Source: Paenibacillus piri (GTDB lineage Bacteria > Bacillota > Bacilli > Paenibacillales > NBRC-103111). From it: 64,000 bases of DNA. Made by a program: the position numbers and the translations under genes. Every line of letters begins with the position of its first letter. The first letter of the stretch is position 1. Where the stretch lies: the NCBI RefSeq assembly GCF_004354045.1, contig NZ_SMRT01000002.1:124001-188000 (forward strand), written 5' to 3'. The notes under the pieces are model-generated. The model was not told the DNA's origin, ran no database searches, and worked only from the letters and a program-made list of their open reading frames with translations. Positions 42,248-50,266 of this stretch are shown here, piece after piece.

Positions 42248-42865
42248 TTGCCATCAACGTTGGATCATTTGGAAAACGCGCTCAGGCAGGTTCAGCTGCG
42301 TCTGCGCGGCGTCGATAAACCGTGGCTCGTTGGCGGCAGCTGCGGACTGCTGCTTCACGGCGTTCCGCTTCAAGCGCCCCCGCGCGATTTGGATTTGTAT
42401 GCGGACGACGAAAGCGCGTCCGAGCTGCACCGGGCGCTGTCGGGTTATGCCGTGGACGAACAGACGGAGGATCGTTCGGGAATGTACCGCTCGATCCTTA
42501 GCCATTACAGCATCGAAGATATAAAGGTAGAGTTGGTATGCGGGTTCGAAGTAACGGCTCATGAAAGCGTCTATCGCGTAGAAGCCGGCTATTTGGTCCA
42601 ATCGCAGCCGATTGCGATCCGCACCGGTGGTGTCATGGAGCCTGAGACGGAATCCGACGTTTCGCTGCCCCCCTTAAAGCTGATGCCGCTCGAGCATGAG
42701 CTGCTGTTCAACGTGCTGAGGGACCGGCCTGACCGGTACGAGGCGATCGCAGGCGTCATGCGCAGCCGCAGCAAAGGGATGACACCGTTTATGCGCGAGC
42801 TGATGCGGAGAAACCGTTTGGGCAAGCAGGTGAAGGCCCGATTAAAAAGGCTGCTGCAGCCATAA
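42248..42865 (+). CDS. Nucleotidyltransferase-like protein
   Basis: 205 residues. The N-terminal third has WLVGGSCGLLLHGV followed by RDLDLYADD, which is the GG-S and DxDxY arrangement of a minimal or AbiEii-type nucleotidyltransferase fold. Later catalytic acids are not obvious (a candidate is KVELV near 97). TTG 42248 has AAAGGGGG at 42230-42237; no other start fits. It sits between two ferredoxin genes. Substrate unknown; it could be an inactive relative. Confidence 0.68.
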   Translation: MPSTLDHLENALRQVQLRLRGVDKPWLVGGSCGLLLHGVPLQAPPRDLDLYADDESASELHRALSGYAVDEQTEDRSGMYRSILSHYSIEDIKVELVCGFEVTAHESVYRVEAGYLVQSQPIAIRTGGVMEPETESDVSLPPLKLMPLEHELLFNVLRDRPDRYEAIAGVMRSRSKGMTPFMRELMRRNRLGKQVKARLKRLLQP

Positions 42866-42982
42866 ACGAACAAGCAGAGCTGAAATACGGTATACTAACA
42901 GTAGAGCGGGCGGGATCGCATCGGAGCGTTGTATGCGCGCACCCGCCGTTGTCTCCGAATGCATAAAGGAGTTAAACAGGCG

Positions 42983-43327
42983 ATGGGAGTTCATATCACG
43001 TTCATGCCGAACGGCAAAACGATCGAGGTACGTCCGGGAACAACGATTTTGGACGCTTCCCGCAGGGTCAGAGTACAAATCCGCACGCGCTGCGGAGGGA
43101 ATGCCTCTTGTTTGATGTGTAAAGTGTTGGTGCCGGCCCCGTCGGCTGCCGGACTGACCCCCTTGAACCAGAACGAACGACTGAAGCTGGGCGGTCTGCA
43201 GGAGCAGGGCTACCGGCTGGCTTGTCAGGCGAAGGTGATTGGGAATGTTACGGTCACGCTTCCGGAGGACCCGCTGAAAGCGGCGGTCCGCAAGCAGTTG
43301 GAAATGCAGCGGGAGGATGAATCATAA
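42983..43327 (+). CDS. 2Fe-2S ferredoxin (second)
   Basis: 114 residues with a C-terminal extension of about 20 charged residues. The ligand loop reads CGGNASCLMC, C-x5-C-x2-C, one residue longer than the usual C-x4-C-x2-C; the fourth ligand is in LACQA. ATG 42983 has AAAGGAG at 42965-42971; longer in-frame starts have no ribosome site. The stop overlaps the ATG of the lipoprotein gene by one base. Confidence 0.87.
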   Translation: MGVHITFMPNGKTIEVRPGTTILDASRRVRVQIRTRCGGNASCLMCKVLVPAPSAAGLTPLNQNERLKLGGLQEQGYRLACQAKVIGNVTVTLPEDPLKAAVRKQLEMQREDES

Positions 43328-44064
43328 TGAATCGAGCAAGACAGACGGCCGTCGCAGCCGCATTTATGCTGCTGTGCGCACTGTTGGCGGGCTGCATGTA
43401 TCCGAATGAGATGCGCAAAGAAAATCAGGTGGCAACCGGGGAGTACGTTGTCGTCGTGCAAAATGCGGTCGAGCAGTTCCATGCGAAAACGTCCGTTCTC
43501 CCTATTAAAAACAGTACGGAGTCTACTCCGCTTTACGAGAAATACCCGATCGACTTTAAAAAGCTGAAGGAACGCGCATTGCTGAGCAATGTTCCGGCCA
43601 ACGCGTTCGAAAACGGCGGGACGGCGATCTATGTGCTGGTCGATCCGGAGACGAAGCCGACTGTCAAAATGATGGATCTCGTTTCCTATCAGCAGGCCGT
43701 CGAGGTGCAAAGATTTGTAGATGAATACAAGTCGAAGAACGGCGGTAAGCTGCCTAAAGGCGAGCAGGTTGCGCCTTCTTTTACGAGGATCGATTATGCG
43801 GCCATGAACAAAAAGCCGGTTCAGGTACAGAGTGTGTATACAAGGCAGGTCAATCTTCCATTCGTGATGAGCGAATCCGGGCAGATAGGGATCGATTATT
43901 CCGAAGAGCTGATGCGGTTAATCGATAAAAAATCGCTGAAAAGCAATCTTGACGCCAAACAAGATTTAAGAGAGTTGCTGGTCAAAGAATCATTTTACGT
44001 GCCGGCGCGTTCTTTTGCCTACAGCTGGCAAAACGGGCAGCCGATGCCGGTTGACAAGCCGTAA
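43327..44064 (+). CDS. yphF: YphF-like lipoprotein
   Basis: 245 residues with a signal peptide ending in the lipobox LLAGC, so the Cys at about 23 should be lipidated and the protein anchored on the outer face of the membrane. The mature part has no enzyme motif that I recognise. In B. subtilis yphF lies directly before spoIVA, as here; the assignment rests mainly on that. ATG 43327 overlaps the ferredoxin stop (TAATG). A terminator follows. Confidence 0.75.
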   Translation: MNRARQTAVAAAFMLLCALLAGCMYPNEMRKENQVATGEYVVVVQNAVEQFHAKTSVLPIKNSTESTPLYEKYPIDFKKLKERALLSNVPANAFENGGTAIYVLVDPETKPTVKMMDLVSYQQAVEVQRFVDEYKSKNGGKLPKGEQVAPSFTRIDYAAMNKKPVQVQSVYTRQVNLPFVMSESGQIGIDYSEELMRLIDKKSLKSNLDAKQDLRELLVKESFYVPARSFAYSWQNGQPMPVDKP

Positions 44065-44081
44065 AACCCGAACTATCCAGG

Positions 44082-44119
44082 CCTCCGGATGCCCCAAGGG
44101 CGTTCCCGGAGGTTTTTTT
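44082..44119 (+). terminator. Terminator of yphF
   Basis: CCTCCGG-AT-GCCC pairs with GGGC-GTTC-CCGGAGG, followed by seven T. Confidence 0.88.
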
Positions 44120-44237
44120 GCGTTTCCGGCATATCCCATCGCCGGTTTTCATATATTCACTTAGAGATCATGCTTCGGCTTGGGCTAAGGGCCGTTTCGG
44201 GCAAGAAGTGAGTAAAAATAAAAATAGAGAATAATCA

Positions 44238-44265
44238 TCATAATTCTTCTGCTAGTACATATATT
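44238..44265 (+). promoter_or_regulatory. Candidate sigma-E promoter of spoIVA
   Basis: TCATAAT (44238-44244), 13 bp, CATATATT (44258-44265), close to the sigma-E pattern of an ATATT-like -35 and a CATACA-like -10. spoIVA is sigma-E dependent in B. subtilis, which makes this a reasonable but unproven call. Confidence 0.5.
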
Positions 44266-44326
44266 TTTACTAGTCCGAAAGCATAGTACGAGTTTCGTCT
44301 TAAACAACCTGTAGGAGGGATTCTCA

Positions 44327-45805
44327 TTGGAAAAAGTAGATATCTTTAAGGACATTGCAGAGCGAACAGGCGGGGATATTTATCTGGGGGTCGTTGGAGC
44401 GGTCCGTACGGGAAAATCAACGTTTATCAAACGCTTTATGGAATCGATCGTGCTGCCGAACATTCAGAACGAAGCCGACCGTATCCGGGCGACGGATGAA
44501 CTGCCGCAAAGCGCTGCGGGCCGCACTATCATGACGACGGAGCCGAAATTCGTACCGAACACGGCGGTTCAACTGCACGTGGCTGAAGGACTGAATGTAA
44601 ACGTTCGGTTAGTCGATTGCGTAGGCTATGTCGTTGACGGCGCCAAAGGCTATGAGGATGAGAACGGCCCCCGCATGATCAATACGCCCTGGTTCGACGA
44701 AGCGATTCCGTTCCAGGAAGCTGCCGAAATCGGCACGCGCAAAGTCATTCAAGAGCATGCCACATTAGGCGTCGTCATTACGACCGACGGTACGATAGCA
44801 GAAATCCCGCGGTCCTCTTATGTAGATGCGGAAGCCCGCATCATTAACGAGCTGAAGGAAGTCGGCAAGCCGTTTATCGTCATCGTGAACTCGACGAAGC
44901 CGAACGGCGAAATCGCACAAGAGCTGCGCAGCGAGCTGCAATCGCAGCATGATGTGCCGGTTGTTGCGATGAGCGTCGCCAACATGAACGAGGACGATAT
45001 GACCTCGGTGCTGCGGGAGGTGCTCTACGAATTCCCGGTTCACGAAGTGAACGTCAATCTGCCAAGCTGGGTCATGGTGCTCGAGGATACCCACTGGCTC
45101 CGTTCCCACTTTGAAAATTCGGTTCGCGAAACGGTGCAGGATATTCGCAGATTACGCGACGTTGACCGCGTCGTCAGCCATTTTGAAGAATATGAATTTA
45201 TTGATAGAGCTGCATTGGCCGGCATGAACATGGGTCAGGGCGTTGCAGAAATCGATTTGTATGCTCCCGATGAGCTGTATGACCGCATCCTGATGGAAGT
45301 CGTCGGCGTGGAGATCCGCGGCAAGGATCACCTGCTGCAGCTGATGCAGGATTTCACGCATGCCAAGCGCGAATACGATCATTTTGCCGAAGCGCTGGAA
45401 ATGGTCAAAACGACCGGCTACGGCATTGCGCCGCCAACCTTGGAGGAAATGGCGCTCGATGAGCCCGAGCTGATCCGGCAGGGCTCCAGATTCGGAGTGA
45501 GGCTGAAAGCTACCGCCCCTTCGATCCACATGATCCGCGTCGATGTCGAATCGGAGTTTTCACCGATTATCGGGACCGAGAAGCAGAGCGAAGAGCTCGT
45601 CCGCTATTTGATGCAGGACTTTGAAGATAATCCGCTTAAAATATGGGAATCCGATATTTTCGGCAGATCGCTGCACTCCATCGTACGCGAGGGAATTCAA
45701 GGAAAACTGGCGATGATGCCGGACAATGCCCGTTACAAGCTGCAGGAAACGCTGGGCCGAATTATTAATGAAGGCTCGGGAGGCCTAATTGCCATTATAT
45801 TATAA
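44327..45805 (+). CDS. spoIVA: Stage IV sporulation protein A
   Basis: ATPase that polymerises on the outer forespore membrane as the base of the spore coat. 492 residues. P-loop GAVRTGKST near 24-32, switch region PNTAVQLHVAEG, RLVDCVGYVVDGAKGYE, the NSTKPNG stretch, and the C-terminal ending GSGGLIAIIL, which is strongly conserved. The start is TTG 44327 after TAGGAGGGA. A terminator follows at 45816. Confidence 0.97.
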   Translation: MEKVDIFKDIAERTGGDIYLGVVGAVRTGKSTFIKRFMESIVLPNIQNEADRIRATDELPQSAAGRTIMTTEPKFVPNTAVQLHVAEGLNVNVRLVDCVGYVVDGAKGYEDENGPRMINTPWFDEAIPFQEAAEIGTRKVIQEHATLGVVITTDGTIAEIPRSSYVDAEARIINELKEVGKPFIVIVNSTKPNGEIAQELRSELQSQHDVPVVAMSVANMNEDDMTSVLREVLYEFPVHEVNVNLPSWVMVLEDTHWLRSHFENSVRETVQDIRRLRDVDRVVSHFEEYEFIDRAALAGMNMGQGVAEIDLYAPDELYDRILMEVVGVEIRGKDHLLQLMQDFTHAKREYDHFAEALEMVKTTGYGIAPPTLEEMALDEPELIRQGSRFGVRLKATAPSIHMIRVDVESEFSPIIGTEKQSEELVRYLMQDFEDNPLKIWESDIFGRSLHSIVREGIQGKLAMMPDNARYKLQETLGRIINEGSGGLIAIIL

Positions 45806-45815
45806 GAAATCCGCT

Positions 45816-45845
45816 AAAAATGCACTCCTTTGGGTGCATTTTTAT
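45816..45845 (+). terminator. Terminator of spoIVA
   Basis: AAAATGCAC pairs with GTGCATTTT around TCCTTTGG; T-rich tail. Confidence 0.82.
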
Positions 45846-45981
45846 TGTTTGTACTTGAAAAAGCGACCTGGGTGTATTAATATATTCTTGTTTGTTCGAT
45901 TTTCCTTGATTTGTATGTATATTTTTAAACTTTTCAGTAAACAAAGGGTAATAACAGATATTGTGGGGGGAGGTGAATGGC

Positions 45982-46254
45982 ATGAATAAATCTGAATTGA
46001 TTAATAAAGTCGCAGAAACCTCGGAGCTTTCCAAGAAGGATGCAACGAAAGCAGTCGAAGCTGTTTTTGAAGCAATTTCCGAAGCTTTGCAAGGCGGCGA
46101 CAAAGTACAGCTGGTTGGATTCGGAAACTTTGAAGTTCGTGAACGTTCCGCTCGTAAAGGACGTAACCCGCAAACTGGCGAAGAGATCGATATCCCTTCC
46201 AGCAAAATTCCGGCTTTCAAGCCCGGTAAAGCTTTGAGAGACGGTATTCAGTAA
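45982..46254 (+). CDS. hbs: DNA-binding protein HU
   Basis: 90-residue histone-like protein that bends and compacts DNA as a dimer. Seen: [12 protein letters not shown], the [19 protein letters not shown] saddle, the beta-arm with [10 protein letters not shown] and [13 protein letters not shown] at the C-terminus. ATG 45982 follows GGGGGGAGGTG. Place after spoIVA matches B. subtilis. Confidence 0.97.
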   Translation: MNKSELINKVAETSELSKKDATKAVEAVFEAISEALQGGDKVQLVGFGNFEVRERSARKGRNPQTGEEIDIPSSKIPAFKPGKALRDGIQ

Positions 46255-46291
46255 TAACCTCGTTTTTCTACATACCCGTGCTACATTCCCA

Positions 46292-46325
46292 AACACCCGA
46301 GCCGATTCCCGGTTTGGGTGTTTTT
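46292..46325 (+). terminator. Terminator of hbs
   Basis: ACACCC and GGGTGT enclose an inner CCG/CGG stem; five T follow. Confidence 0.8.
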
Positions 46326-46642
46326 GCGATAATTGTATATATGGACGCTTGATTTAGTGACAGCGCTGCTTTGAATGTTATCAGAACGGTTTGAAAGCCG
46401 TTTTCAGGTCGCTTCATCATGAAGACCACCATCTGCCTTTCTGCTATTGTAACGGGCTTGTGACAGTCGCCTGCACGCCCTGCTTAACGCTGGAATAGGA
46501 CGCGCCTTTTGTTCGGTAGTTTTTTACTTTGGAATAATGGATTAGAAAGAATGGGGGAGACGTTTCAAGATGGTTTGGATCGGAGATGGTTGCTTTGATA
46601 TCGAGGTGGATATTTGAGGATTACTGTGGACAGTTTTTCAGC
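46326..46642. other. Intergenic region, no gene seen
   Basis: 317 bp after hbs, where folE/mtrA would be expected in B. subtilis. No folE remnant is visible in any frame that I could follow. An AACGG/CCGTT hairpin lies near 46385-46405. A short forward open frame crossing 46586-46969 is the complement of the minus-strand membrane gene and is not counted. Confidence 0.55.
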
Positions 46643-47137
46643 TCAGATCTTGACTTTGAATACAATCATCAGGAAGACAACCGAAACAAGCGATACAAGC
46701 AGCGCTTTCTTCACGTTTCTATGGTGGGTTTTGATCACGTAGAACATGGCAAAGTAAAAACCAATGGACCAAAAAATATTCCATCCATAATGATAAGTTA
46801 TGTAGCCGGACAGGAACCACAAATATTCGAGTGCGGAAAAACCGGCAATCCACCCGAGGTAGTAATAAATTTGCTTCATTGTATGAGCCGGCAGGAAGTG
46901 CAGGTACAGAACGGTAGTAGCAGGCAAAAGAACGAAACAATTAAACAAGTCTATAGTACTGTGATTTAACAAGAAATCGGGATGATACGACCAGGTTAGA
47001 TGATCGCGGCACAACTGGTTATATAGAAGATTGCAGAAAGAGACAAAAACTATCGATGCATAGTATGCTTTCCATTTCTTATATGCTCCGGAAAAAATGG
47101 CAGCTAATAAGAAAGCCGCGTTAGTAGCCAGTATCAT
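46643..47137 (-). CDS. Five-helix membrane protein, CBO0543-like (first of a pair)
   Basis: 164 residues, about five transmembrane helices, rich in Tyr, Phe and Trp. Near the C-terminus it has LEYLWFLSGYITYHYGW, matching the E-x5/6-GY-x-x-Y-x-GW pattern also present in the next gene. The name CBO0543 family is from memory of such small clostridial and bacilliar proteins; function unknown. ATG 47137 has AAGGAG on its strand; a TTG nine codons upstream is less likely. Its AT-richer composition suggests acquisition from elsewhere. Confidence 0.7.
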   Translation of the reverse strand: MILATNAAFLLAAIFSGAYKKWKAYYASIVFVSFCNLLYNQLCRDHLTWSYHPDFLLNHSTIDLFNCFVLLPATTVLYLHFLPAHTMKQIYYYLGWIAGFSALEYLWFLSGYITYHYGWNIFWSIGFYFAMFYVIKTHHRNVKKALLVSLVSVVFLMIVFKVKI

Positions 47138-47250
47138 GAAATGTTCGCTCCTTATACGATTCAATCGAATGCCGCGGCGACTTCAAGCAAATAAATTTCA
47201 AGCTGTCGAATGGGATTTAAGGTTCGGCGAGAAAGATCAAATAGGGCAAG

Positions 47251-47703
47251 TTACTTTGTTGTTCTGCGAAGATAATGAAGATGCCATCTCAGATACATTA
47301 CTCCTAAAGTATAAATCGGAACGGAATAGATTAACTTCCAGCCTTTATATACAAGGTATCCCGTAATTGTTGACAGCCACTCGAAAACAATAGACAGGCA
47401 TACAACTGCGATGAGATAAATTGCGAAGTTTCTTGTTCTTTTTGGGAGGAAATTGACGATCAAAATTCCAGCAGCCGGAACCAGTGATGCTTCAAGTATG
47501 AGGTCGATTACCGTTAAATTGGGTTTTACGAAGTCGTAAAGATCCAATATATAGCCAAAAAATAAATCAATATAGATCGTCAAGGCAGCCATTATAAACC
47601 AGGTGAAATATATATCGCTCTTGGACAGACGCTTCGGTGAGAAAAGGATTGCAACAATAAATATAACTGCTGAAACATAGGCGAATATGTAGCCAATTTG
47701 CAT
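47251..47703 (-). CDS. Five-helix membrane protein, CBO0543-like (second of a pair)
   Basis: 150 residues, about five hydrophobic helices, distantly related to the gene at 46643: FEWLSTITGYLVYKGW aligns with the LEYLWFLSGYITYHYGW segment of the other. ATG 47703 has TAGGTG on its strand. The two genes run in the same direction (this one first, 113 bp apart), opposite to the surrounding housekeeping genes, and are AT-rich, which suggests a transferred or duplicated pair. Confidence 0.7.
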   Translation of the reverse strand: MQIGYIFAYVSAVIFIVAILFSPKRLSKSDIYFTWFIMAALTIYIDLFFGYILDLYDFVKPNLTVIDLILEASLVPAAGILIVNFLPKRTRNFAIYLIAVVCLSIVFEWLSTITGYLVYKGWKLIYSVPIYTLGVMYLRWHLHYLRRTTK

Positions 47704-47877
47704 AGGGCACCTACTTAGACCATTAATGATAAAAGTATGATCTTATTCGAGCGCTTTTAAACAGCGGCAGCTGATCGGGGTGAACGCCCGCAATCGCTGT
47801 CAGCCTTGCAGCGGGCGCTGTCTGTTTCTACTACTATAATACGGCGTGTCTAAGCTTAAACAGTGTGCGCAGCAGTA

Positions 47878-47907
47878 TTGCAGGGGCCCGCGCCTGTGTG
47901 ATATAAT
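47878..47907 (+). promoter_or_regulatory. Promoter of tRNA-Pro
   Basis: TTGCAG (47878-47883), 18-bp spacer, TATAAT (47902-47907) with an extended-10 TG at 47899-47900. A second TATAAT near 47835 is a possible alternative. Confidence 0.72.
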
Positions 47908-47997
47908 ACGATTCGCCGGCACATAACGTCTCGCTGCATGAATGTGAAGCTGCCGCTTCCGGCAATCGTTTGCGAGCGTAGGGCACCGATTTTATAA

Positions 47998-48074
47998 CGG
48001 GGTATGGCGCAGCCTGGTAGCGCGCACCCTTGGGGTGGGTGAGGTCGCACGTTCGAATCGTGTTACTCCGACCA
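47998..48074 (+). tRNA. tRNA-Pro (anticodon GGG)
   Basis: 77 nt including encoded CCA. Acceptor CGGGGTA pairs with TACTCCG (one G-T). D arm GCGC-AGCCTGGTA-GCGC. Anticodon stem CACCC/GGGTG around the loop TTGGGGT, giving anticodon GGG (proline codons CCC and CCU). The T arm contains GTTCGAATC. The 3' end is ACCA. Confidence 0.97.
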
Positions 48075-48076
48075 TG

Positions 48077-48111
48077 AGAAAGACATCGTCGAATCGGTGT
48101 CTTTTTCTTTT
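48077..48111 (+). terminator. Terminator of tRNA-Pro
   Basis: AAAGACATCG pairs with CGGTGTCTTT followed by TTCTTTT. Confidence 0.8.
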
Positions 48112-48237
48112 GAATTAGGATTTTGGCAGGCAAGCTGCACATGTAAAAATTTGATGAAGCATGCTGCCGGCTTTTTTGCTATACTGAATTGACTGAAATT
48201 GCAAGCATCGTGACATCGCTAGAGGGGGAACAAAAGA

Positions 48238-49161
48238 GTGGGAGTTAAGGCAAAAGCCTGGATCGGATCGCTGGATTGGACCATGTATGGCATTATCGCA
48301 TCCATTTACTTGATTTGGCGGATCGGGACAGCCGGAGGTTGGAGTCCAGCTTGCTGGATATTATTATTAGTGTGCCTGTTAGGTGTCAGAAGGGATCAAA
48401 TTGACGTAGATTGGAAACGTTTTTTTTTGTTTGGCATCCCGATGCTGTACGTATTTTATTATTTTTACGGCTCCGGTAACGGGCTGTGGTGGAAAATCGC
48501 CAACTGGATGTTTGAAAATAACCGCCATCCATGGAATTGGGACGCGATGATGAACAGCATTCCGCTCAACAGCGCAGGGTGGGCCAGAGCATTCCACCAT
48601 CCTTATTTGGACCGCGCCATGGTATGGATATATAATTACGGCTTCGTGCTTTCCCTATGGATTTGTATCGTCCGCAGCTTCTGGACCAGAAGTATGAAAA
48701 AAATGCTGTCATACGCATTATCCGGACATTTGATGCAATTTCCGTTAATTTTGCCGTTCTATAACCTCATTTTGCTGCGCGAGGTATGGTGGGTAAAGGG
48801 ACAGCCGGATTTGCTCGGCCGCCACTTTGCGACGGAGAACGATCTGCTGGTTAGCGTAATGAACTGCTTCCCGAGCATGCATACCTCCATTTCGTTCGCG
48901 ATGCTGCTTTTGGCATTAAGAGAGAAGGATCGGATTTTCAAATATATGATGGTGGCTTACTGTGCGTCCATTATTTTCTCTACGATGTATCTGCAAATTC
49001 ACTGGGTGCTCGACGTTGTTGCCGGCATGGCGTTTGCATACGGCACGGTCAAGCTGGCCGATCTGGTCATCCACCTGGCATCCAAGCTGCTGCCGAACAA
49101 ATTCAAAGGATTTTACGGCAAACGGGAGCAGACTTATACGAATGAATCGATGGTCGCCTAA
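48238..49161 (+). CDS. PAP2-type phosphatase / inositol-phosphotransferase-like membrane protein
   Basis: 307-residue multi-pass membrane protein. FPSMHTSISFAMLL is the PSxxH (C2) motif and IHWVLDVVAGM the H-x3-D (C3) motif of the PAP2 superfamily. The C1 KxxxxxxRP motif is not clear; a weak candidate is VKGQPDLLGRH. The overall layout resembles the AUR1/inositol phosphoryl transferase branch, but substrate and reaction are unknown. GTG 48238 has AGAGGGGGAAC. It lies alone between tRNA-Pro and mtrB, in a region not matching B. subtilis order. Confidence 0.78.
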   Translation: MGVKAKAWIGSLDWTMYGIIASIYLIWRIGTAGGWSPACWILLLVCLLGVRRDQIDVDWKRFFLFGIPMLYVFYYFYGSGNGLWWKIANWMFENNRHPWNWDAMMNSIPLNSAGWARAFHHPYLDRAMVWIYNYGFVLSLWICIVRSFWTRSMKKMLSYALSGHLMQFPLILPFYNLILLREVWWVKGQPDLLGRHFATENDLLVSVMNCFPSMHTSISFAMLLLALREKDRIFKYMMVAYCASIIFSTMYLQIHWVLDVVAGMAFAYGTVKLADLVIHLASKLLPNKFKGFYGKREQTYTNESMVA

Positions 49162-49252
49162 CGGGCGGCCTCTTTTCTTTTAAAAACGGCTGGCAGCTTG
49201 AATTGAAAAACTTCGACCGGGTGCTTTTCTCATTGCTTTGTCAGGTTAAAGG

Positions 49253-49281
49253 TTGACATCCCCTCCGTTTTTCTGCATCAT
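49253..49281 (+). promoter_or_regulatory. Candidate sigma-A promoter of mtrB
   Basis: TTGACA (49253-49258), 17 bp, CATCAT (49276-49281); perfect -35, moderate -10, 38 bp before the ATG. Confidence 0.55.
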
Positions 49282-49319
49282 ACAAGTAAGCGACATTTGA
49301 CGGGAAGGACGTAGAGAAT

Positions 49320-49553
49320 ATGGATGCCAACACAAATCAATCGCAGGGCGACTATTTTGTGATCAAGGCCAAGGAAAACGGGGTTCAGGTCATCGGACTG
49401 ACGCGCGGCCAGGATACAAGATTTCATCATACCGAGAAGCTGGATAAGGGTGAAGTGATGATCGCTCAATTTACGGCGCACACGTCGGCGGTAAAGGTTC
49501 GGGGCAAAGCATTGGTCATGACCAAGTATGGTGTAATGGATACGGAGGAATAA
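49320..49553 (+). CDS. mtrB: trp RNA-binding attenuation protein (TRAP)
   Basis: Eleven-subunit ring that, when bound to tryptophan, wraps RNA carrying (G/U)AG triplets and promotes termination or blocks translation of trp genes. 77 residues. [20 protein letters not shown] and [11 protein letters not shown] contain the Lys/Lys/Arg residues that contact RNA in the B. subtilis protein (Lys37, Lys56, Arg58 by family numbering). ATG 49320 has GGAAGGA upstream. Its usual partner mtrA (folE) is absent. Its apparent RNA target lies 10 kb downstream, before trpE. Confidence 0.95.
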   Translation: MDANTNQSQGDYFVIKAKENGVQVIGLTRGQDTRFHHTEKLDKGEVMIAQFTAHTSAVKVRGKALVMTKYGVMDTEE

Positions 49554-49566
49554 TTTTTCAGTTTTC

Positions 49567-49588
49567 GCAGGCATAGCCTGCTTTTTTT
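49567..49588 (+). terminator. Terminator of mtrB
   Basis: GCAGGC-ATA-GCCTGC perfect stem followed by seven T. Confidence 0.92.
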
Positions 49589-49646
49589 CGTTGTACAATG
49601 ATAGGGACACGGTTTTCGGTCAAGTACATGAGGAGGATTTGATCCG

Positions 49647-50177
49647 ATGAAATGGTTGTCCCGGCTTCTTGTCACCTTGCTATTGTCTACCGGCGTTGCT
49701 TTGGCATTGTCGCTGCTGCCGAAAATGGAAAACGGATGGAATTCGCCGGTGTTCCGCTCGGTCAAGGCACAGCCCGTATCGGAGAACAACATCGTGGATG
49801 TGATGAGCAAAATGCCGCTCCACCTGCGTATCCGGAAAGTCGAAGTGAATCACGCAATTGTTTCGGTCGACCTGTTGGCTTCGCCGGCTTCGGAAAAAGA
49901 CGATATCGTTCAGGATATGTACGAAATTCCGCGCACTTTTTTCAGCCGCTCGACGAATATCAATCAAGTGCTGATCCGGGTCATGGACAGCCCGACGGCC
50001 GGCAACGGGGCGACGGCAACGCTCTTGCTGGCGACGGATGCAAGACGCGAGAAATGGCTCCCAAGCGAGACGGTCTTTATGCCGCTGAGCATCGAGGAGA
50101 TGGAGCAATACCTGCAATCCCATTTCAGGATGACGTATACGACCAAATGGAAGAACCGGTTTGATATAAAAAGTTGA
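49647..50177 (+). CDS. Membrane-anchored protein of unknown function
   Basis: 176 residues; not recognised. An N-terminal signal anchor (about 5-24, RLLVTLLLSTGVALALSLL) is followed by an extracytoplasmic domain of mixed strands and helices, with no cysteines and no clear motif. ATG 49647 has TGAGGAGGA. It lies between mtrB and hepS, where B. subtilis has none, and has its own ribosome site after the mtrB terminator. Confidence 0.68.
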   Translation: MKWLSRLLVTLLLSTGVALALSLLPKMENGWNSPVFRSVKAQPVSENNIVDVMSKMPLHLRIRKVEVNHAIVSVDLLASPASEKDDIVQDMYEIPRTFFSRSTNINQVLIRVMDSPTAGNGATATLLLATDARREKWLPSETVFMPLSIEEMEQYLQSHFRMTYTTKWKNRFDIKS

Positions 50178-50192
50178 TCCTTTTATTATGCG

Positions 50193-50217
50193 TCGAAGCT
50201 TCGACTATGCTATAATA
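50193..50217 (+). promoter_or_regulatory. hepS promoter with an overlapping 14-bp palindrome
   Basis: GTCGAAGCTTCGAC (50193-50206) is a perfect 14-bp palindrome immediately upstream of the extended -10 TGCTATAAT (50209-50217). The -35 region is poor, as often in regulated promoters. The palindrome would lie between -35 and -10, a typical repressor operator position. Regulator unknown. Confidence 0.5.
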
Positions 50218-50266
50218 ATTTGGATTAGGATAAAAGCGATTCTTTGTACTTGTTCGGAGGCTAAAT

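Noticed and set aside
46586-46969. Forward open frame of 127 codons after hbs
   Set aside because: It is mostly the complement of the minus-strand membrane gene at 46643-47137, which has a proper ribosome site and hydrophobic helices.
47998-48074. tRNA-Pro as an integration (att) site
   Set aside because: No integrase gene and no second copy of the tRNA 3' end was seen nearby, so an integrated element cannot be claimed.
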